From positions 1 through 64,000 of the forward strand of contig FZRE01000014.1 in NCBI GenBank assembly GCA_900199655.1: a stretch of 64,000 bases of DNA. The letters are read 5' to 3'. Within the stretch, counting starts at the first letter, position 1. The number at the start of each line of letters is the position of its first letter. The notes beneath the pieces are model-generated. The model made no database searches and was not told the DNA's origin. It worked only from the letters and a program-made list of their open reading frames with translations. Position numbers and translations under genes: made by a program. This stretch comes from Prevotellaceae bacterium KH2P17. Lineage in GTDB: Bacteria; Bacteroidota; Bacteroidia; Bacteroidales; Bacteroidaceae. This document shows, piece after piece, positions 54,458 through 62,978 of this stretch.

Positions 54458-55980
54458 CTACAAATAAAAGCGTATACAGCTGTCCGTATCTTTTTCCTCT
54501 GGGCAGCATCACAAAAAACAGCATAAAACAACAGTAAAAATATCATTAAGTTGCTCACACTTATCAAGCATAATCTTGCAAACGATTCATTAAACTCCTC
54601 CAGAATAAGGTAGCTACACATGCAAGATACCAGGATAGCTACAATATTCGGAAGAAAGGACTTTAAAAATATTCTGGCTATACTGAATTTCTTTATATAT
54701 TTCTTGAGTATGATTAGATTACATAGGAAAATCGATAAGTAAATCGGAATAAACAGATAATATGCATACGAAGGATTCATTCCTTTTTTGAAACCTATAT
54801 AAACCAATAACACCATTATAATATTCAGCACGCCCGACACTACATTCAGCCACATTATGTTACCCGTTGCCCCTACAATAGTACCCACTAATCCGTAATT
54901 ACTTGATATCAGACTGGCTATCAGCGACAGTTTCACGAAGCAGACTGTGTATTCCGGAACATTGACAAGCCATAATTTAAGAACATAGTCTGCTTCTATA
55001 AACAAGGGAATACCGAGAACGAGAAACAGGGCATTGGTATATTTGTAGGCATTGATAACAAGTGTCTGCATATAATCAATATCATTGCCCGCATAGCTTT
55101 TCACGATTTGAGGCCTGAACGCAGTCACTACATTGAAAGCGAAACCTTTAATGACACCCTGCACCGTGTTGGCTATTCCGCTCGCAGCATTCATAACCGG
55201 ACCAAAGAACATATTGAGCAATATACTGCAACCTTGTAGGTTTACTGTTTCACTAATATTGCCAAACAGGTTCCAACCCGAAAAGGACAACATTGGTTTC
55301 AACATCTCAGGGCGCCATACGAATTTGAACCTGCACTCTTCGTAATGTCTGATACCGTAAATGCGATATATCAATGCGATGATGACAGAAACAGCTAAAG
55401 TCAGAATAGCATACAATATCAATTTATCAACATCACTCAGCAGCAGCATGTAAACTATCGCTAATTTAAGAAAAACATTGAGAAGTTCAACATAGGCATA
55501 GATGTCCATCTTCTCATGTGCAATAATACACGCATTATATGGGGTCTGAGTAACTCCGACCATCATTGACAGCACCGAAGCCTGATACACTACAAATGCG
55601 GCTACCTGGCGGCCTTCGGGTATAACCAACTTGTTCAGAACGAACCACAAGCCAATTGTTTCGGAAAGTACAAAGATACCTAAGGCGATTGAGATATGAA
55701 TGATTAAAGTACTGTTAAAAGTATCGCGCAATGCTGCTTTATTTCCCTTTCCAATTTCGAATGTAAGAAAACGGGAGGTAGAACCACTCATGGCAGTATT
55801 TACAAAAGTGAATAAGGCTATCACACCGCCAACGACATTGTACACACCGTAATCAGAAGCACCCAGCACATTAAGTACTATGCGGGAAGTGTACAGTGAA
55901 ACCACTACCGTCAGCAACATCCGCACATAAAGTAGCAGAGTGTTCTTTGCTATCAATCTATTATTACCAATCGACTTCAA
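54454..55980 (-). CDS. wzx: Wzx-type oligosaccharide flippase, cluster B, TTG start
   Basis: A 508-residue polytopic membrane flippase of the MOP superfamily. The N-terminal NRLIAKNTLLLYVRMLLTVV and LGASDYGVYNVVGGVIALF are typical of Bacteroidetes Wzx proteins. The start must be TTG 55980: a stop codon lies directly upstream in frame, and the next Met (residue 21) is within the conserved first helix. It is the first gene of cluster B in transcription order. Confidence 0.92.
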   Translation of the reverse strand: MKSIGNNRLIAKNTLLLYVRMLLTVVVSLYTSRIVLNVLGASDYGVYNVVGGVIALFTFVNTAMSGSTSRFLTFEIGKGNKAALRDTFNSTLIIHISIALGIFVLSETIGLWFVLNKLVIPEGRQVAAFVVYQASVLSMMVGVTQTPYNACIIAHEKMDIYAYVELLNVFLKLAIVYMLLLSDVDKLILYAILTLAVSVIIALIYRIYGIRHYEECRFKFVWRPEMLKPMLSFSGWNLFGNISETVNLQGCSILLNMFFGPVMNAASGIANTVQGVIKGFAFNVVTAFRPQIVKSYAGNDIDYMQTLVINAYKYTNALFLVLGIPLFIEADYVLKLWLVNVPEYTVCFVKLSLIASLISSNYGLVGTIVGATGNIMWLNVVSGVLNIIMVLLVYIGFKKGMNPSYAYYLFIPIYLSIFLCNLIILKKYIKKFSIARIFLKSFLPNIVAILVSCMCSYLILEEFNESFARLCLISVSNLMIFLLLFYAVFCDAAQRKKIRTAVYAFICR

Positions 55981-56239
55981 TTACAAATTAACTACGATTA
56001 ACATTACAGAAATAGGATTTCATACCTATTTTACAAAACTGCATATATAGACAAAAACGGACTAGACAGAACCATGTCGAATAAAATACAAGCCTTCCTT
56101 TACAGTTATGTTTTCCCTCTCTGCACAAACAGTAAATGCAGAATTAAAAAGGAAAATAACCGAAAGTCCGCCTATAAGCACAGCTTGCAGCTTCAATTAC
56201 ATCCACATACTATTTTTCGACAAACGTCTTTAACGCGCG

Positions 56240-56247
56240 CAAAATTA
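56240..56247 (-). promoter_or_regulatory. Candidate promoter (-7 box) of the cluster B operon
   Basis: CAAAATTA on plus is TAATTTTG on minus, a TAnnTTTG match, followed by CGCGCGTTAAAG. The rmlA promoter has TAACTTTG followed by CGCGCGAATTAAAG. A TTTG -33 box is not evident. The leader to wzx would be about 250 bases. Confidence 0.45.
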
Positions 56248-56604
56248 CGAAAAAATATTTAAATTGGAAATAAAAAGAGGCGGAAAAGACGGAATGAAGG
56301 CAAAAGAATTTGTCCAGTCGGACATCCGGCTTATTCAAACCGAGGGTGCAAAGAGAAAATGGGCACGAGCTGGAAAAGCAAAATTAGATGGTAAATCCAG
56401 AGCAATGAGTAACGAAACGGATGGCCTGGAGGGATAAAAAGCGAGCAAGACGAAAGGGTAAAAACGGCTATAAGATAGTTTGACAAATTGCTTTTAAGGA
56501 CTACGATATTTTCAATCAGGTGTATTATCGGCCGAAAATACGCAAATCCTGAGGCGTCATGTAAAGAACTGATAACCAGTTCGTTATATTTTCCTTACAT
56601 TATA

Positions 56605-56750
56605 CGAGGCTCTTGGAGTTGCCGTTCAAGGGCCGAGAAGGCCCTTAAAAAGAAAACAAAAGCACCTGAACCAGCCGCTGTAAGCTATGCTTCAAGGCTT
56701 CCGAAGCTATGCTGCGGGAATATCAAAGCATAGCTCCAGGAGTTTAGAAT
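56605..56750. repeat. Degenerate palindromic repeat array
   Basis: CGAGGCTCTT (56605-56614) and CAAG (56627-56630) have the same spacing as in the copy at 42983-43008. They are followed by the hairpin AAGGGCC/GGCCCTT and by AAGCTATGCTTC, CCGAAGCTATGCT and AAAGCATAGCT units. Function unknown. Confidence 0.45.
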
Positions 56751-57098
56751 ACAAAAAAAAGAGACACAAGGGGCCAAAAATAGTTCTCTTGCTTTCTATT
56801 TCACAAGAAAATGAAGCACGTTTTTCAGGCATTATATATTGACAAAACGCCCATCAGACAACCAGCCTTGTCTGAAGCGGAATACAATCTTGCGGGGCCG
56901 CATGGGTACATCGTCAGCCGATTTCGACTACGCCGTGAGGCAAACAGTAATTGATTGCCAACTCCGCAACTGATAGATGGAGAAATCATGTAGCAAGTCA
57001 ACGTCCTTACTCATGGCATGCAAAACACAAAACCCGTACAGAAACAACGGACACAAGACAAAACAGAGAGCGCCGAAGCAGAAAATTCAGCTTTTTTA

Positions 57099-57130
57099 TT
57101 TGTTATTATGTTCTTTTTAGAGTATCTTTG
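57099..57130 (+). promoter_or_regulatory. Bacteroidetes promoter for the outer-membrane protein gene
   Basis: TTTG (57099-57102), 20 bases, then TATCTTTG (57123-57130) is a full consensus match. Transcription would begin near 57137, giving a very short leader. This favours the ATG at 57148 over 57142 as start. Confidence 0.8.
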
Positions 57131-57147
57131 CAACAAATTTAATGACA

Positions 57148-57750
57148 ATGAAAAAAACTCTGCTTTTATTGTTGCTTGCCATTGCCTCGTTAGGAAACGC
57201 GATGGCACAACACGAACCTTGGGATATTTACATTACCCCGAAAGTAGGCGCCACGTATTCTAACTTCAGGGGCGTTGATGGTGGCAAATACAAATTAGGC
57301 TTCATCGGTGGAGCCAATTTAGAGGTTTTCATCACGCCGGCGGTTGCTTTCGATACCGAGCTTTCATTCTCCCACCAGGGTTCCCACAATTATATCAACC
57401 CGGAAACGCAGATGCAGAACGATGCCCGCGTAAACCTGCTGAACTTCGACTTCATGTTTCGCTTCTACCCCATCAGGAGCATACCGCGGCTAAGTCTTTT
57501 CTCCGGGCTGCACGGAGCCTATGTTGCATGGTTCAAGGTTAACTACCGCGACATACGTGATGAGGTTCATGGCGGCGACATTGGCGTGCCGGTGGGCATT
57601 GGATACGAAGTGGGCAAGGTGGCCATCGACGCGAAATACAACTTCTCTGCACGCAAGATTGCCCACACCGAGATGGCCAAGCATAACCTTGGAGACGCCA
57701 CTCATTCAGCTTTCATGCTGACGGTAGGCTACAAGATACAAGTATTCTGA
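57148..57750 (+). CDS. Outer-membrane beta-barrel protein (PorT-like small barrel)
   Basis: A 200-residue exported protein. The signal peptide MKKTLLLLLLAIASLGNAMA is followed by Q, a standard signal-peptidase site. The remainder has alternating strands of an eight-stranded outer-membrane barrel (PKVGATYSNFRGVDGGKYKL, then GFIGGANLEVFITPAVAFD) and ends FMLTVGYKIQVF with a terminal aromatic residue. The start at 57148 fits the signal peptide and the promoter; ATG 57142 is the alternative. Its function is unknown. Base composition returns to the chromosome type here. Confidence 0.85.
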   Translation: MKKTLLLLLLAIASLGNAMAQHEPWDIYITPKVGATYSNFRGVDGGKYKLGFIGGANLEVFITPAVAFDTELSFSHQGSHNYINPETQMQNDARVNLLNFDFMFRFYPIRSIPRLSLFSGLHGAYVAWFKVNYRDIRDEVHGGDIGVPVGIGYEVGKVAIDAKYNFSARKIAHTEMAKHNLGDATHSAFMLTVGYKIQVF

Positions 57751-57872
57751 ACCATTGCCGAAAGCAGGAGAGAGTGCTGAAAAAGACAGCAACACCTCAC
57801 ACCTTATATTATATAGAGGCACACACAACGGCTGCACGGCTGGACAGGCAGTCACACCATAACAGGAAAAGA

Positions 57873-58829
57873 ATGGAAAAAAGAGATTTAAGAATTATCT
57901 TCATGGGCACTCCCGAGTTTGCCGTAGAGTCATTGCGGCAGCTTGTAGAGGGTGGATACAACGTTGTGGCCGTGGTAACGCAGCCCGACAAGCCCGTGGG
58001 CAGACATCAGGACACGCTCCAACCCTCGGAAGTGAAGAAGTATGCACAGGCACACAGCATACCCGTACTGCAGCCCGAAAAGATGAAAGACCCAGAGTTT
58101 ATCGAAGAACTGCGCTCCTTCAAGGCCGATTTGCAGGTGGTTGTAGCCTTCCGCATGCTGCCCGAAGTGGTGTGGGCCATGCCCCGTTTCGGCACGTTCA
58201 ACGTGCATGCAGCCCTGCTGCCGCAGTATCGTGGCGCGGCGCCCATCAACTGGGCCGTCATTAATGGCGAAAAGCAGACCGGCGTAACTACGTTCTTTTT
58301 GGATAAGAACATAGATACCGGCAGAATTATTGCACAAAAGACGTTCGACATTCCCGATGATGCCGACGCCGAATACGTGTACAACGGGCTCATGTATCTG
58401 GGCGCCGAGATTTGCAAAGAGACCGTAGACAGGGTTATAGAGACCGACGGCAACGTGCCGTCTATGGCCCAGCAAGATGCCCACAACCTGAAACCAGCCC
58501 CCAAGATATTCAAGGAAACCTGCGAAATAAACTGGCAACAGCCGGCCAAAAAGGTCTATGACTTCATTCGCGGACTTAGCCCCTACCCCGGCGCCTGGTG
58601 CAATGTAACCAGCAGCCAGATAGCCAAATCGCAAGCCGGCACCATGCTCAAGGTTTTCAAAACGCGCAAGACCGGTCTCCGAACCCAAGCACCGGCCGGT
58701 ACGCTGCAGGCTGAAGGCCGCCAGTTACTGGTGGCCTGTGCCGACGAATGGCTCGAAATCGTAACCCTGCAGGTGGCCGGCAAGAAGCGCATGGATGCCA
58801 AAGACTTCCTGAACGGCATTCGTCTATAA
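57873..58829 (+). CDS. fmt: Methionyl-tRNA formyltransferase
   Basis: A 318-residue enzyme that formylates the initiator Met-tRNA with 10-formyl-tetrahydrofolate. The folate domain begins IIFMGTPEFAVESLRQL. The active-site NVHAALLPQYRGAAPINWA and FFLDKNIDTGRII contain the conserved Asn, His and Asp. The C-terminal domain has INWQQPAKKVYDFIRGLSPY and ends with GKKRMDAKDFLNGIRL. The ATG at 57873 gives the usual N-terminus; a longer in-frame start at 57774 has no family support. Confidence 0.96.
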   Translation: MEKRDLRIIFMGTPEFAVESLRQLVEGGYNVVAVVTQPDKPVGRHQDTLQPSEVKKYAQAHSIPVLQPEKMKDPEFIEELRSFKADLQVVVAFRMLPEVVWAMPRFGTFNVHAALLPQYRGAAPINWAVINGEKQTGVTTFFLDKNIDTGRIIAQKTFDIPDDADAEYVYNGLMYLGAEICKETVDRVIETDGNVPSMAQQDAHNLKPAPKIFKETCEINWQQPAKKVYDFIRGLSPYPGAWCNVTSSQIAKSQAGTMLKVFKTRKTGLRTQAPAGTLQAEGRQLLVACADEWLEIVTLQVAGKKRMDAKDFLNGIRL

Positions 58830-58861
58830 CAGGATGCAACGCTTCCTAATCCCCCGGGAGC

Positions 58862-58893
58862 AAAGCCTGCACTTACTGAAAGCAGGCCTTTGC
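58862..58893 (+). terminator. Hairpin after fmt, possible terminator
   Basis: AAAGCCTGC pairs with GCAGGCCTTT with one bulge, 33 bases after the fmt stop. There is no long T run, so termination is only likely. Confidence 0.4.
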
Positions 58894-58961
58894 CCGCCCG
58901 AAAGCAGGCCGGTGAGAATGACGCAAAAAACAAGCAGGAACGAGAAAATACACATTGAATA

Positions 58962-58993
58962 TTTGGGGAATACTTATTTTATTGTTACTTTTG
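58962..58993 (+). promoter_or_regulatory. Bacteroidetes promoter for the tsaC gene
   Basis: TTTG (58962-58965), 20 bases, then TACTTTTG (58986-58993) is a full match to the consensus, 16 bases before the ATG at 59010. Confidence 0.8.
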
Positions 58994-59009
58994 CGTCAAA
59001 CAACGAGAC

Positions 59010-59579
59010 ATGAATCAAGCTGAAGATATAAAGAATGCCGTCAGAGTGCTCAGAGAAGGCGGCGTAATACTCTACCCTACCGACACTGTATGGGGCATAG
59101 GATGCGATGCAACGAACGCGGAAGCCGTGGCCAAGGTTTACAAAATCAAGCAGCGCGAAGACTCCAAGGCTCTTATCTGCCTGGTGGACTCCGATGCACG
59201 CCTGCAGCGATACGTGCGCAACGTGCCTAATGTGGCGTGGGAACTGATAGAGGCGGCCGTAACACCCATGACGGTCATACTGGACGGTGCCGTCAACCTG
59301 GCGCCTAATCTGATTGCCGAAGACGGTTCCGTGGCCTTGCGCATTACCAACGAGCCTTTCTCAAAGGAGCTGTGCTACCGCTTCCAGAAAGCCCTCGTAA
59401 GCACGAGTGCCAATATCAGCGGCCAACCTGCAGCCTCCAACTACAGCGACATCAGCCCGGAACTGCTCGAGGCGGTAGACTACGTGTGCTTTTCACGCCG
59501 CCAGGAACACAAGCCCCACACGCCTTCTACCATTATCAAACTGGCGAAAGACGGCGAAATTAAGATTATACGCAAGTAA
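59010..59579 (+). CDS. tsaC: Threonylcarbamoyl-AMP synthase (TsaC/YrdC/Sua5 family)
   Basis: A 189-residue enzyme that makes threonylcarbamoyl-AMP from threonine, bicarbonate and ATP for the t6A37 modification of tRNA. Family features are GGVILYPTDTVWGIGCDATN (17-36), VYKIKQREDSKALICLV, MTVILDG and STSANISGQPAASNY. It has the short TsaC form without the extra Sua5 domain. It has its own promoter and precedes the ClC gene by 75 bases. Confidence 0.94.
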   Translation: MNQAEDIKNAVRVLREGGVILYPTDTVWGIGCDATNAEAVAKVYKIKQREDSKALICLVDSDARLQRYVRNVPNVAWELIEAAVTPMTVILDGAVNLAPNLIAEDGSVALRITNEPFSKELCYRFQKALVSTSANISGQPAASNYSDISPELLEAVDYVCFSRRQEHKPHTPSTIIKLAKDGEIKIIRK

Positions 59580-59654
59580 GAGAACGTACCGCCGGCAGGC
59601 CATCCGGAGGGGGCCGGCCTGTCTGCAGGGCATCTCTGAAACCTGCCTGTCACT

Positions 59655-61427
59655 ATGATTGAAAAGATTATAAGCTGGAGAGAGGAGCATCTGTCGGACA
59701 GACAGATGACGATTATCTTGTCTTTCTTCATCGGCTTCTTTGCCTCCGTGGCCGCCTATGCCCTGCACTGGATTATCAGGCAGATACAGATGCTGCTCAC
59801 GGCAGGCTTTACCAGCACGTCCTATAACTGGCTCTATCTGCTTTTCCCGGTTGTAGGAATCTACCTGACCTCCCTCTTCATCAAGTACATTGTCAAGGAT
59901 AACATCTCTCATGGCATTACGCGCGTGCTCTACGCCATATCCTCCAAGCAAAGCCGCCTGAAGGCTCACAACTGCTGGTCGTCGGTCATCGCATCGGCCA
60001 TCACCATCGGTTTCGGCGGTTCCGTTGGTGCCGAGGCTCCCATTGTGCTCACAGGTTCGGCCATAGGCAGCAACTTGGGCCAGTTCTTTAAGCTGCAGAA
60101 CAAGCAGCTCCTGCTGCTTGTGGGAGCGGGAGCAGCGGCCGCCATCGCCGGTATCTTCAAGGCCCCGATGGCCGGAATGGTGTTTACGCTCGAAGTGTTG
60201 ATGGTAGACCTGAGCATGGCCTCCATCATTCCTATCCTCACGGCGTGCGTAACGGCAACCTGCTTTACCTACATCTTCGTGGGCGAAAGCTCCATGTTCT
60301 CCTTCCACCTGGACTCCGCATGGGTGCTGGAACGTGTTCCGGCCAGCATTCTGCTCGGCATTTTCTGCGCTATTACGGGTCTTTACTTCATGCGGATGAT
60401 GACGGCTTGCGAGAATGTTTTTGCCAACATGAAGCGCCATCCCTATCTCAAGCTCATCTCGGGCGGTCTGCTTCTCAGCATTCTCATCTTCCTCTTCCCT
60501 TCTCTCTACGGCGAAGGATACGACACGCTGGGCATTCTTTTGAACGGTAAAACGGAGGCCGACTGGAACGTAGTGATGAATAACTCGCTCTTCTACGGCC
60601 ACGGCAACCTGCTGATTGTCTACATCGGGCTCGTCATGTTAACCAAAGTATTTGCCACATCGGCCACCAACGGCGCCGGTGGCTGCGGCGGAACCTTCGC
60701 GCCGTCGCTGTTCGTAGGCGGTTTTACGGGGTTCTTTTTCGCCCGCATCTGGAACATGCAGCAGATAGGCGTCTATATTCCGGAGAAGAACTTCACCCTC
60801 TTAGGCATGGCCGGAGTGCTGGCCGGCGTGATGCACGCGCCGCTCACGGGCGTGTTCCTCATAGCCGAACTCACGGGCGGCTACCAGCTCTTCATGCCAC
60901 TCATCATTGTCAGCGTGGTTTCGGTCATGGCCATCAGCATCTTCGAACCTCACAGCATCTACGCCATGCGACTGGCCAGGGAGGGCAAACTGCTAACTCA
61001 CCACACGGACAAGTCCATCCTCACGCTCATGAACTTAGACAGCGTGATAGAGCGCGAATACTCATCGGTAACGCCGGAAATGCCGCTCGGCAAACTCGTT
61101 CACGCCATCAGCGACAGCCACACCAGCTTCATGCCGGTGCTGGACCACGCCGGCACGCTGCTGGGAGAAGTCGACATACGCAAGATAAGGCACATCGTAT
61201 TCCGCACGGAGCTGTACAGCAAGTTCACCGTCCGGCAGGTTATGACGGAAATACCGGCCACACTGGGCGTGAACGACCCGATGGAAGAAGCCATGAAAAA
61301 GTTTGAGAAGACCAACGCGAGCTATCTGCCCGTTGTCGATTTGGACAACAGAATGATAGGTTACATATCCCGCACGCGCATGTACTCCATGTATCGCAAG
61401 CTCGTAGCCGACTACTCTGCCGAGTAG
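59655..61427 (+). CDS. ClC-family chloride channel/transporter with CBS domains
   Basis: A 590-residue membrane protein. The first 440 residues form the ClC core: GGSVGAEAPIVLTGSAIG carries the gating glutamate E127 in a GAEAP variant of G(K/R)EGP. FKAPMAGMVFTLEVLMV and GAGGCGGTFAPSLFVGG match the later helices (GxFxP). Residues about 455-590 are two CBS domains that may bind nucleotides (VIEREYSSVTPEMPLGKLV and VRQVMTEIPATLGVNDPMEE). The gating glutamate suggests a Cl-/H+ antiporter, but that is inferred. Confidence 0.94.
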   Translation: MIEKIISWREEHLSDRQMTIILSFFIGFFASVAAYALHWIIRQIQMLLTAGFTSTSYNWLYLLFPVVGIYLTSLFIKYIVKDNISHGITRVLYAISSKQSRLKAHNCWSSVIASAITIGFGGSVGAEAPIVLTGSAIGSNLGQFFKLQNKQLLLLVGAGAAAAIAGIFKAPMAGMVFTLEVLMVDLSMASIIPILTACVTATCFTYIFVGESSMFSFHLDSAWVLERVPASILLGIFCAITGLYFMRMMTACENVFANMKRHPYLKLISGGLLLSILIFLFPSLYGEGYDTLGILLNGKTEADWNVVMNNSLFYGHGNLLIVYIGLVMLTKVFATSATNGAGGCGGTFAPSLFVGGFTGFFFARIWNMQQIGVYIPEKNFTLLGMAGVLAGVMHAPLTGVFLIAELTGGYQLFMPLIIVSVVSVMAISIFEPHSIYAMRLAREGKLLTHHTDKSILTLMNLDSVIEREYSSVTPEMPLGKLVHAISDSHTSFMPVLDHAGTLLGEVDIRKIRHIVFRTELYSKFTVRQVMTEIPATLGVNDPMEEAMKKFEKTNASYLPVVDLDNRMIGYISRTRMYSMYRKLVADYSAE

Positions 61428-61530
61428 TTTCGCCCGCCCATGCCACTGCATCGGCCCCCTTTATCGGTTCAGTACGCCCTTTGCCAGAGTGCAGCAGGGC
61501 AGATTTAAAGGTGCGGAATGTGGCAGTCAG

Positions 61531-61613
61531 GAACTTTCGACACCTGTCGCACGATTGTGTGACACTTGTCGAATTCATGTGCGACACTTGTCGAAAGTTC
61601 CCGAAGCATAGCT
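61531..61613. repeat. 83-bp palindromic intergenic repeat, copy 2
   Basis: The arms 61531-61552 and 61579-61600 (starting GAACTTTCGACACCTGTCGC) pair with two central mismatches. The loop again contains a GACACTTGTCG unit, and CCGAAGCATAGCT follows. It aligns without gaps to 33746-33828 and is in the same orientation. Confidence 0.9.
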
Positions 61614-61712
61614 TTGAGACTAAAAACGGAGGCCATCGAACACCTGGCTGGCATGAGTATTCTACCATTCCCTGCTCTTTTTAGGCTCCGATTCTCAACG
61701 TGCATAAACGCA

Positions 61713-61769
61713 AAATCCCGGATTTCAGTCCGTCGTATCAGAATACTTACGGACTGAAATCCGGGATTT
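61713..61769. terminator. 21-base perfect inverted repeat, likely bidirectional terminator
   Basis: The arm 61713-61733 (AAATCCCGGATTTCAGTCCG, then T) is repeated as its reverse complement at 61749-61769 across a loop of 15 bases. It lies 63 bases beyond the end of the ROK kinase gene and downstream of the ClC gene. There is no clear T tail, so stable RNA structure is the main evidence. Confidence 0.55.
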
Positions 61770-61832
61770 GTGCAACTGAAAACACCGCTGCGCACGGGCT
61801 GCAAGAGCGCAGTCCGCCTGCTGCTTACGGCG

Positions 61833-62813
61833 TTAGAGGTCCCAACCCACGGCAGATGCACCGAGCACTGCTGCCGAAGAGCCGTCGAGACCACTAACAA
61901 GGAACTTCGGTTTGTCGCGGAAGATGTTCAGTGCATGTTCCTGATAGCTGCGGCGGATGGGTTCCATGATGAGTTCGCCGGCCTTGGTCAGACCGCCGAA
62001 GAATATGAACGCCTCGGGTGAGGAGAAAGCTGCAAAGTCGGCACAAGCCTCGCCCAGCATCTCTCCTGTGAACTCGTAGATTTCCTTTGCAAGCTCATCG
62101 CCCTTGCCGGCGGCAATGGAGACGTCGAGCGAAGTTATGTCCTCGGGTTTCAGTTGGCGCAGGAGCGAGTCTGTATCGCGTGTAGCAAGAAACTCGCGAG
62201 CCGTGCGTGCCACGCCCGTAGCCGAGCAGTAAGCCTCCAGGCAACCCGTACGGCCGCAGCCGCAGGGGCGTCCGTTCTCGCGCCGCATAATCACATGGCC
62301 CAGCTCGCCGGCAAAGCCGTCGCAGCCGTAAACAACCTGCCCGTTGATAACTATGCCCGAGCCAACGCCCGTTCCCAATGTAAGCATGATGAAGTTCTTC
62401 ATGCCTCGCGCCACGCCATAGGTCATTTCGCCGATTGCGGCTGCATTGGCATCGTTGGTGAGGGCCACCGGAATGCCTAATTTATCGGAGAACAACTTGG
62501 CCAAGGGAACAACTCCATTGTGTCCCCATATCAGGTTCGGCGCAAACTCTATGGTGCCGCTGTAGTAGTTTCCGTTAGGAGCACCAATGCCCATGGCCTT
62601 GATGTTCTCAATGCCTCCTACGGTATCGATGTCTATAATGGCCTGGAGTGCCTCGACCGAAGCATTCACATAGTCGTTCACATCCTGATAAGCCTGTGTC
62701 TTGATGGCCGTAGTTGCCTTGATTTCACCACGACTGTCAACAATTCCAAAGACGGAGTTGGTTCCTCCAAGATCCAAGCCGATAACGTACGGCTTCAATT
62801 CTTCTGTTCCCAT
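61833..62813 (-). CDS. ROK-family sugar kinase (glucokinase-like)
   Basis: A 326-residue ROK-family kinase. It has the ATP-binding VIGLDLGGTNSVFGIVD (10-26), catalytic Asp in LTNDANAAAIGE, LTLGTGVGSGIVING, and the zinc-binding CGCGRTGCLEAYCS preceded by GELGHV. These motifs fit a glucokinase or a related hexose/N-acetyl-hexosamine kinase. No DNA-binding domain is present, so it is not a NagC-type repressor. It has its own promoter at 62846-62875 and is divergent from the LysE-family gene. Confidence 0.9.
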   Translation of the reverse strand: MGTEELKPYVIGLDLGGTNSVFGIVDSRGEIKATTAIKTQAYQDVNDYVNASVEALQAIIDIDTVGGIENIKAMGIGAPNGNYYSGTIEFAPNLIWGHNGVVPLAKLFSDKLGIPVALTNDANAAAIGEMTYGVARGMKNFIMLTLGTGVGSGIVINGQVVYGCDGFAGELGHVIMRRENGRPCGCGRTGCLEAYCSATGVARTAREFLATRDTDSLLRQLKPEDITSLDVSIAAGKGDELAKEIYEFTGEMLGEACADFAAFSSPEAFIFFGGLTKAGELIMEPIRRSYQEHALNIFRDKPKFLVSGLDGSSAAVLGASAVGWDL

Positions 62814-62845
62814 GTTTACTATGTTTAGAATTAATAGATGTCAGG

Positions 62846-62875
62846 CAAAGGTACAAAAAAGTAGATGAAACCAAA
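62846..62875 (-). promoter_or_regulatory. Candidate promoter for the ROK kinase gene
   Basis: On the minus strand TTTG (62875-62872), 18 bases, then TACCTTTG (62853-62846) matches the Bacteroidetes consensus with a slightly short spacer, about 30 bases before the ATG. Confidence 0.65.
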
Positions 62876-62949
62876 CTTTTATTACGCTTTTTTTCACTTG
62901 CTAATCCATTATTTTCATCCTCCGGTTATCTATTCTCGGGTAAATTGAG

Positions 62950-62957
62950 TAACTTTG
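62950..62957 (+). promoter_or_regulatory. Candidate -7 box for the LysE-family gene
   Basis: TAACTTTG matches TAnnTTTG and lies 21 bases before the ATG at 62979. No TTTG is present about 20 bases upstream; GGTT is the closest sequence. Confidence 0.5.
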
Positions 62958-62978
62958 CAGCCGAATTAGAACAAAGAC

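Larger units (their letters stand above)
55981..57141. other. Long intergenic region between divergent units
   Basis: This 1161-bp stretch has no gene I can support. It holds a candidate minus-strand promoter for cluster B (56240-56247), a hairpin AAGGGCC/GGCCCTT (56628-56646), several AAGCTATGCTTC-like palindromic units (about 56689-56750) and the promoter of the outer-membrane protein gene (57099-57130). Confidence 0.6.
61428..61832. other. Intergenic gap with two palindromes between convergent genes
   Basis: The gap of 405 bases has no gene. It holds copy 2 of the 83-bp palindromic repeat (61531-61613) and a 21-base inverted repeat (61713-61769) that probably acts as a two-way terminator between the ClC and ROK kinase genes. 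Confidence 0.7.

Noticed and set aside
57774..57872. Upstream in-frame extension of fmt
   Set aside because: The extension has no similarity to the enzyme's N-terminus; the ATG at 57873 gives the standard start.
57930..58688. Minus-strand open frame opposite fmt (252 codons)
   Set aside because: No recognisable domain; the fmt frame on the plus strand has clear catalytic motifs.
59493..60602. Long open frame on the minus strand (369 codons) opposite tsaC and the ClC gene
   Set aside because: Its composition is His/Arg/Gly-rich without any family motif, and it lies opposite well-conserved coding sequence. It is a codon-bias shadow.
61531..61613. CRISPR array suggested by repeated GACACTTGTCG units
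   Set aside because: The units are palindromic arms within one 83-bp element. There are no regular spacers and no cas genes.
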